Shown piece by piece: positions 62,395 through 64,000 of a DNA stretch of 64,000 nt. Position 1 is the first letter of the stretch; each line of letters starts with the position of its first letter. Both the position numbers and the translations under genes were made by a program. Below the pieces are notes generated by a model. The model did not search any database. It was not told the origin of the DNA and saw nothing but the letters and a program-made list of their open reading frames with translations. The stretch comes from Noviluteimonas sp052115395 (lineage in GTDB: Bacteria > Pseudomonadota > Gammaproteobacteria > Xanthomonadales > Xanthomonadaceae), in assembly GCA_052115395.1 (NCBI GenBank), contig JBFRGO010000003.1; one strand, 5' to 3'.

Positions 62395-63677
62395 TGCCTA
62401 CCATCTCGAAGATCCACGCGCGCGAAATCCTCGACAGCCGCGGCAATCCCACCCTCGAAGCGGAAGTCACGCTGGCCGACGGCAGTTTCGGCCGCGCGAT
62501 GGTGCCTTCGGGCGCCTCGACCGGCACCAAGGAAGCGGTAGAGCTGCGCGACGGCGACAAGACGCGCTACCTCGGCAAGGGCGTGAAGACCGCCGTCGCC
62601 AATGTCAACACGGCGATCGCCAACGCGCTGCACGGCTTCGACGGCGACCAGGCCGCGCTCGACCACCGCCTGATCGACCTGGACGGCACCGAGAACAAGG
62701 GCCGCCTGGGCGCCAATGCGCTGCTCGGCGTGTCGATGGCGAACGCGCACGCAGTTGCCGCCTCGCGCAAGATGCCCTTGTGGCAGTCGCTTTCCAACGG
62801 CGCGGCCGTCGAACTCCCCGTGCCGATGATGAACATCGTCAACGGTGGCGCGCATGCCGACAACAACGTCGACCTGCAGGAATTCATGGTGCTGCCCGTC
62901 GGCTTCGATTCCTTCGCCGAATCGCTGCGCGCCGGCACCGAGATCTTCCACGCGCTCAAGTCGGTGCTGAAGGGCCGCGGCCTGAGCACGGCCGTCGGCG
63001 ATGAAGGTGGCTTCGCGCCGGACCTGCGTTCGAATGAGGAAGCACTGGAAACCATCCTCGAAGCGATCGGCAAGGCCGGTTATCGCGCGGGAGAAGACGT
63101 GCTGCTCGGCCTGGACGTGGCCTCCAGCGAATTCTTCGAGAACGGCAAGTACAACCTCACCGGCGAAGGCAAGCGCCTGACCTCCGAGCAGTTCGTCGAT
63201 TTCCTCGCCGGCTGGTGCGCGCAGTACCCGATCATCACGATCGAAGACGGCATGGGCGAACACGACTGGGCCGGCTGGAAGCAGCTCACCCAGCGCCTGG
63301 GCGAAAAGGTGCAGCTGGTCGGCGACGATCTGTTCGTCACCAATCCGCGCATCTTCAAGGACGGCATCGAACAGGGCGTGGCCAACGCGATCCTGATCAA
63401 GGTCAACCAGATCGGCACGCTGACCGAAACCCTGGAAGCCATCGCGATGGCCGACAAGGCGCGTTATGCGGCCATCGTTTCGCACCGTTCGGGCGAAACC
63501 GAGGACACGACGATCGCCGACATCGCGGTGGCCACCACCGCGACGCAGATCAAGACCGGCTCGCTGTGCCGCTCCGATCGCGTGGCCAAGTACAACCAGT
63601 TGCTGCGCATCGAAGAGCAGCTCGGCAATGCGGCGCGCTACGCGGGCCGCAACGCCTTCGTGTCGCTGAGGCGCTGA
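62394..63677 (+). CDS. eno: Enolase
   Basis: A 427-residue enolase, converting 2-phosphoglycerate to phosphoenolpyruvate; also a usual member of the RNA degradosome. Features: HAREILDSRGNPTLEAEV, GASTGTKEAVELRD, GDEGGFAPDL, LGLDVASSEFF (metal Asp), PIITIEDGMGEHDW (metal Glu), LVGDDLFVTNP (metal Asp), LIKVNQIGTLTETLEAI (catalytic Lys) and SHRSGETEDTTIADIAVA. The start overlaps the kdsA stop (TGATG). Confidence 0.97.
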
Positions 63678-63684
63678 GGCCGCG

Positions 63685-64000
63685 ATGCGCGTCGGCGGCA
63701 CCTCGCGTGTGATCCTGGCGCTCATCGTGCTGCTGTCGGTGTTGCTTGCGTGGCTGCAGTACAAGCTGTGGTTCGGGCAGGGCGGCGCCGGCCAGGTGCA
63801 GGCGCTGTCGGCGCAGGTCGAACACCAGGCGCGCGACAACACGGGGCTTCGCCAGCGCAACGGCGAGGTCGCGGCGGAAGTCGAGGATCTGAAATCGGGC
63901 GAGGCCGCGGTGGAAGAGCGCGCGCGCAGCGAGCTGGGCATGATCAAGCCGGGCGAAACCTTCTATCGCGTGGTGGAACCGACCGCGGCGACGAGCGCAC
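63685..64000 (+). CDS. ftsB: Cell division protein FtsB (3' end cut by window)
   Basis: The first 105 codons of a small bitopic protein: a short cytoplasmic start, one transmembrane helix (VILALIVLLSVLLAWLQYKLWFG), a coiled coil (QALSAQVEHQARDNTGLRQRNGEVAAEVEDLKS) and the FtsB ending AAVEERARSELGMIKPGETFYRVV. FtsB joins FtsL and FtsQ in the divisome and helps activate FtsWI. It follows eno by 7 nt, as in other gammaproteobacteria. The last few codons lie beyond the window. Confidence 0.95.
   Translation, partial: MRVGGTSRVILALIVLLSVLLAWLQYKLWFGQGGAGQVQALSAQVEHQARDNTGLRQRNGEVAAEVEDLKSGEAAVEERARSELGMIKPGETFYRVVEPTAATSA

Overview
This 64 kb window is chromosomal DNA of high G+C content from a gammaproteobacterium. 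The run pyrG-kdsA-eno-ftsB at the right end, the parE next to it, the divergent tesA/ybbA-ybbP cluster, the DUF3999/DUF2339 pair, the GspA/GspB pair and a chromosomal subclass B3 metallo-beta-lactamase together suggest Xanthomonadaceae, most likely Lysobacter or a close relative. That assignment is inferred from gene content only. Genes are densely packed on both strands with many 4-bp ATGA overlaps. No rRNA, tRNA, CRISPR array, transposase or integrase was seen.

Layout. 0-8 kb: start of hutU (cut by the window edge), a SnoaL-like secreted protein, a nucleotide pyrophosphatase-like lipoprotein, an EF-hand protein, small conserved proteins, a Tat-exported class V aminotransferase and a ClpP-like lipoprotein. 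8-10.5 kb: a DEAD-box RNA helicase, then a 0.6 kb non-coding inverted-repeat dimer. 10.5-17.6 kb: a membrane protein, an M1 metallopeptidase, DoxX, GspB/GspA and a DMT permease. 17.6-32.3 kb: a TfoX-like protein, LysR with a divergent permease, the DUF3999/DUF2339 pair, DUF72, a serine hydrolase, an AsmA-like giant, a DUF885 peptidase and a DUF2785 protein.

32.3-36.1 kb is the standout. A small secreted protein is followed by four tandem, secreted, pertussis-toxin-S1-like ADP-ribosyltransferase homologues, apparently one operon. The first copy keeps all recognisable catalytic residues (Arg30, His56, STS, ExE). The other three keep the Arg but have lost the His and the catalytic Glu. All four end in the same tail, PLL(F/I)DIIND. 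This looks like an undescribed AB-type toxin locus with one intact and three degenerate A-chain paralogues; the small first protein is the candidate B (binding) subunit. A perfect 9-bp inverted repeat sits just before the first gene.

36-47.4 kb: a cyclophilin, the YbbP/YbbA ABC system with divergent TesA, a PadR/HAAS-domain pair with a clear operator cluster, HemJ-like, a methyltransferase, alkaline phosphatase, a DAACS symporter and a GNAT acetyltransferase. 47.4-55.8 kb: a head-to-head pair of about 180-bp hairpin elements, the metallo-beta-lactamase, a thioesterase, two NlpC/P60 hydrolases, SlyD, DUF418, a DadA-like oxidase, HutG and a third copy of the hairpin element. 55.8-64 kb: an S9 peptidase, ParE, PyrG, KdsA, Eno and FtsB (cut by the right edge).

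The three long non-coding gaps (9.84-10.55, 47.38-47.79 and 55.43-55.77 kb) all lie between convergent genes and all hold these repeat elements. Several genes start exactly 6 nt after a TANNNT -10 box, which suggests leaderless transcripts.
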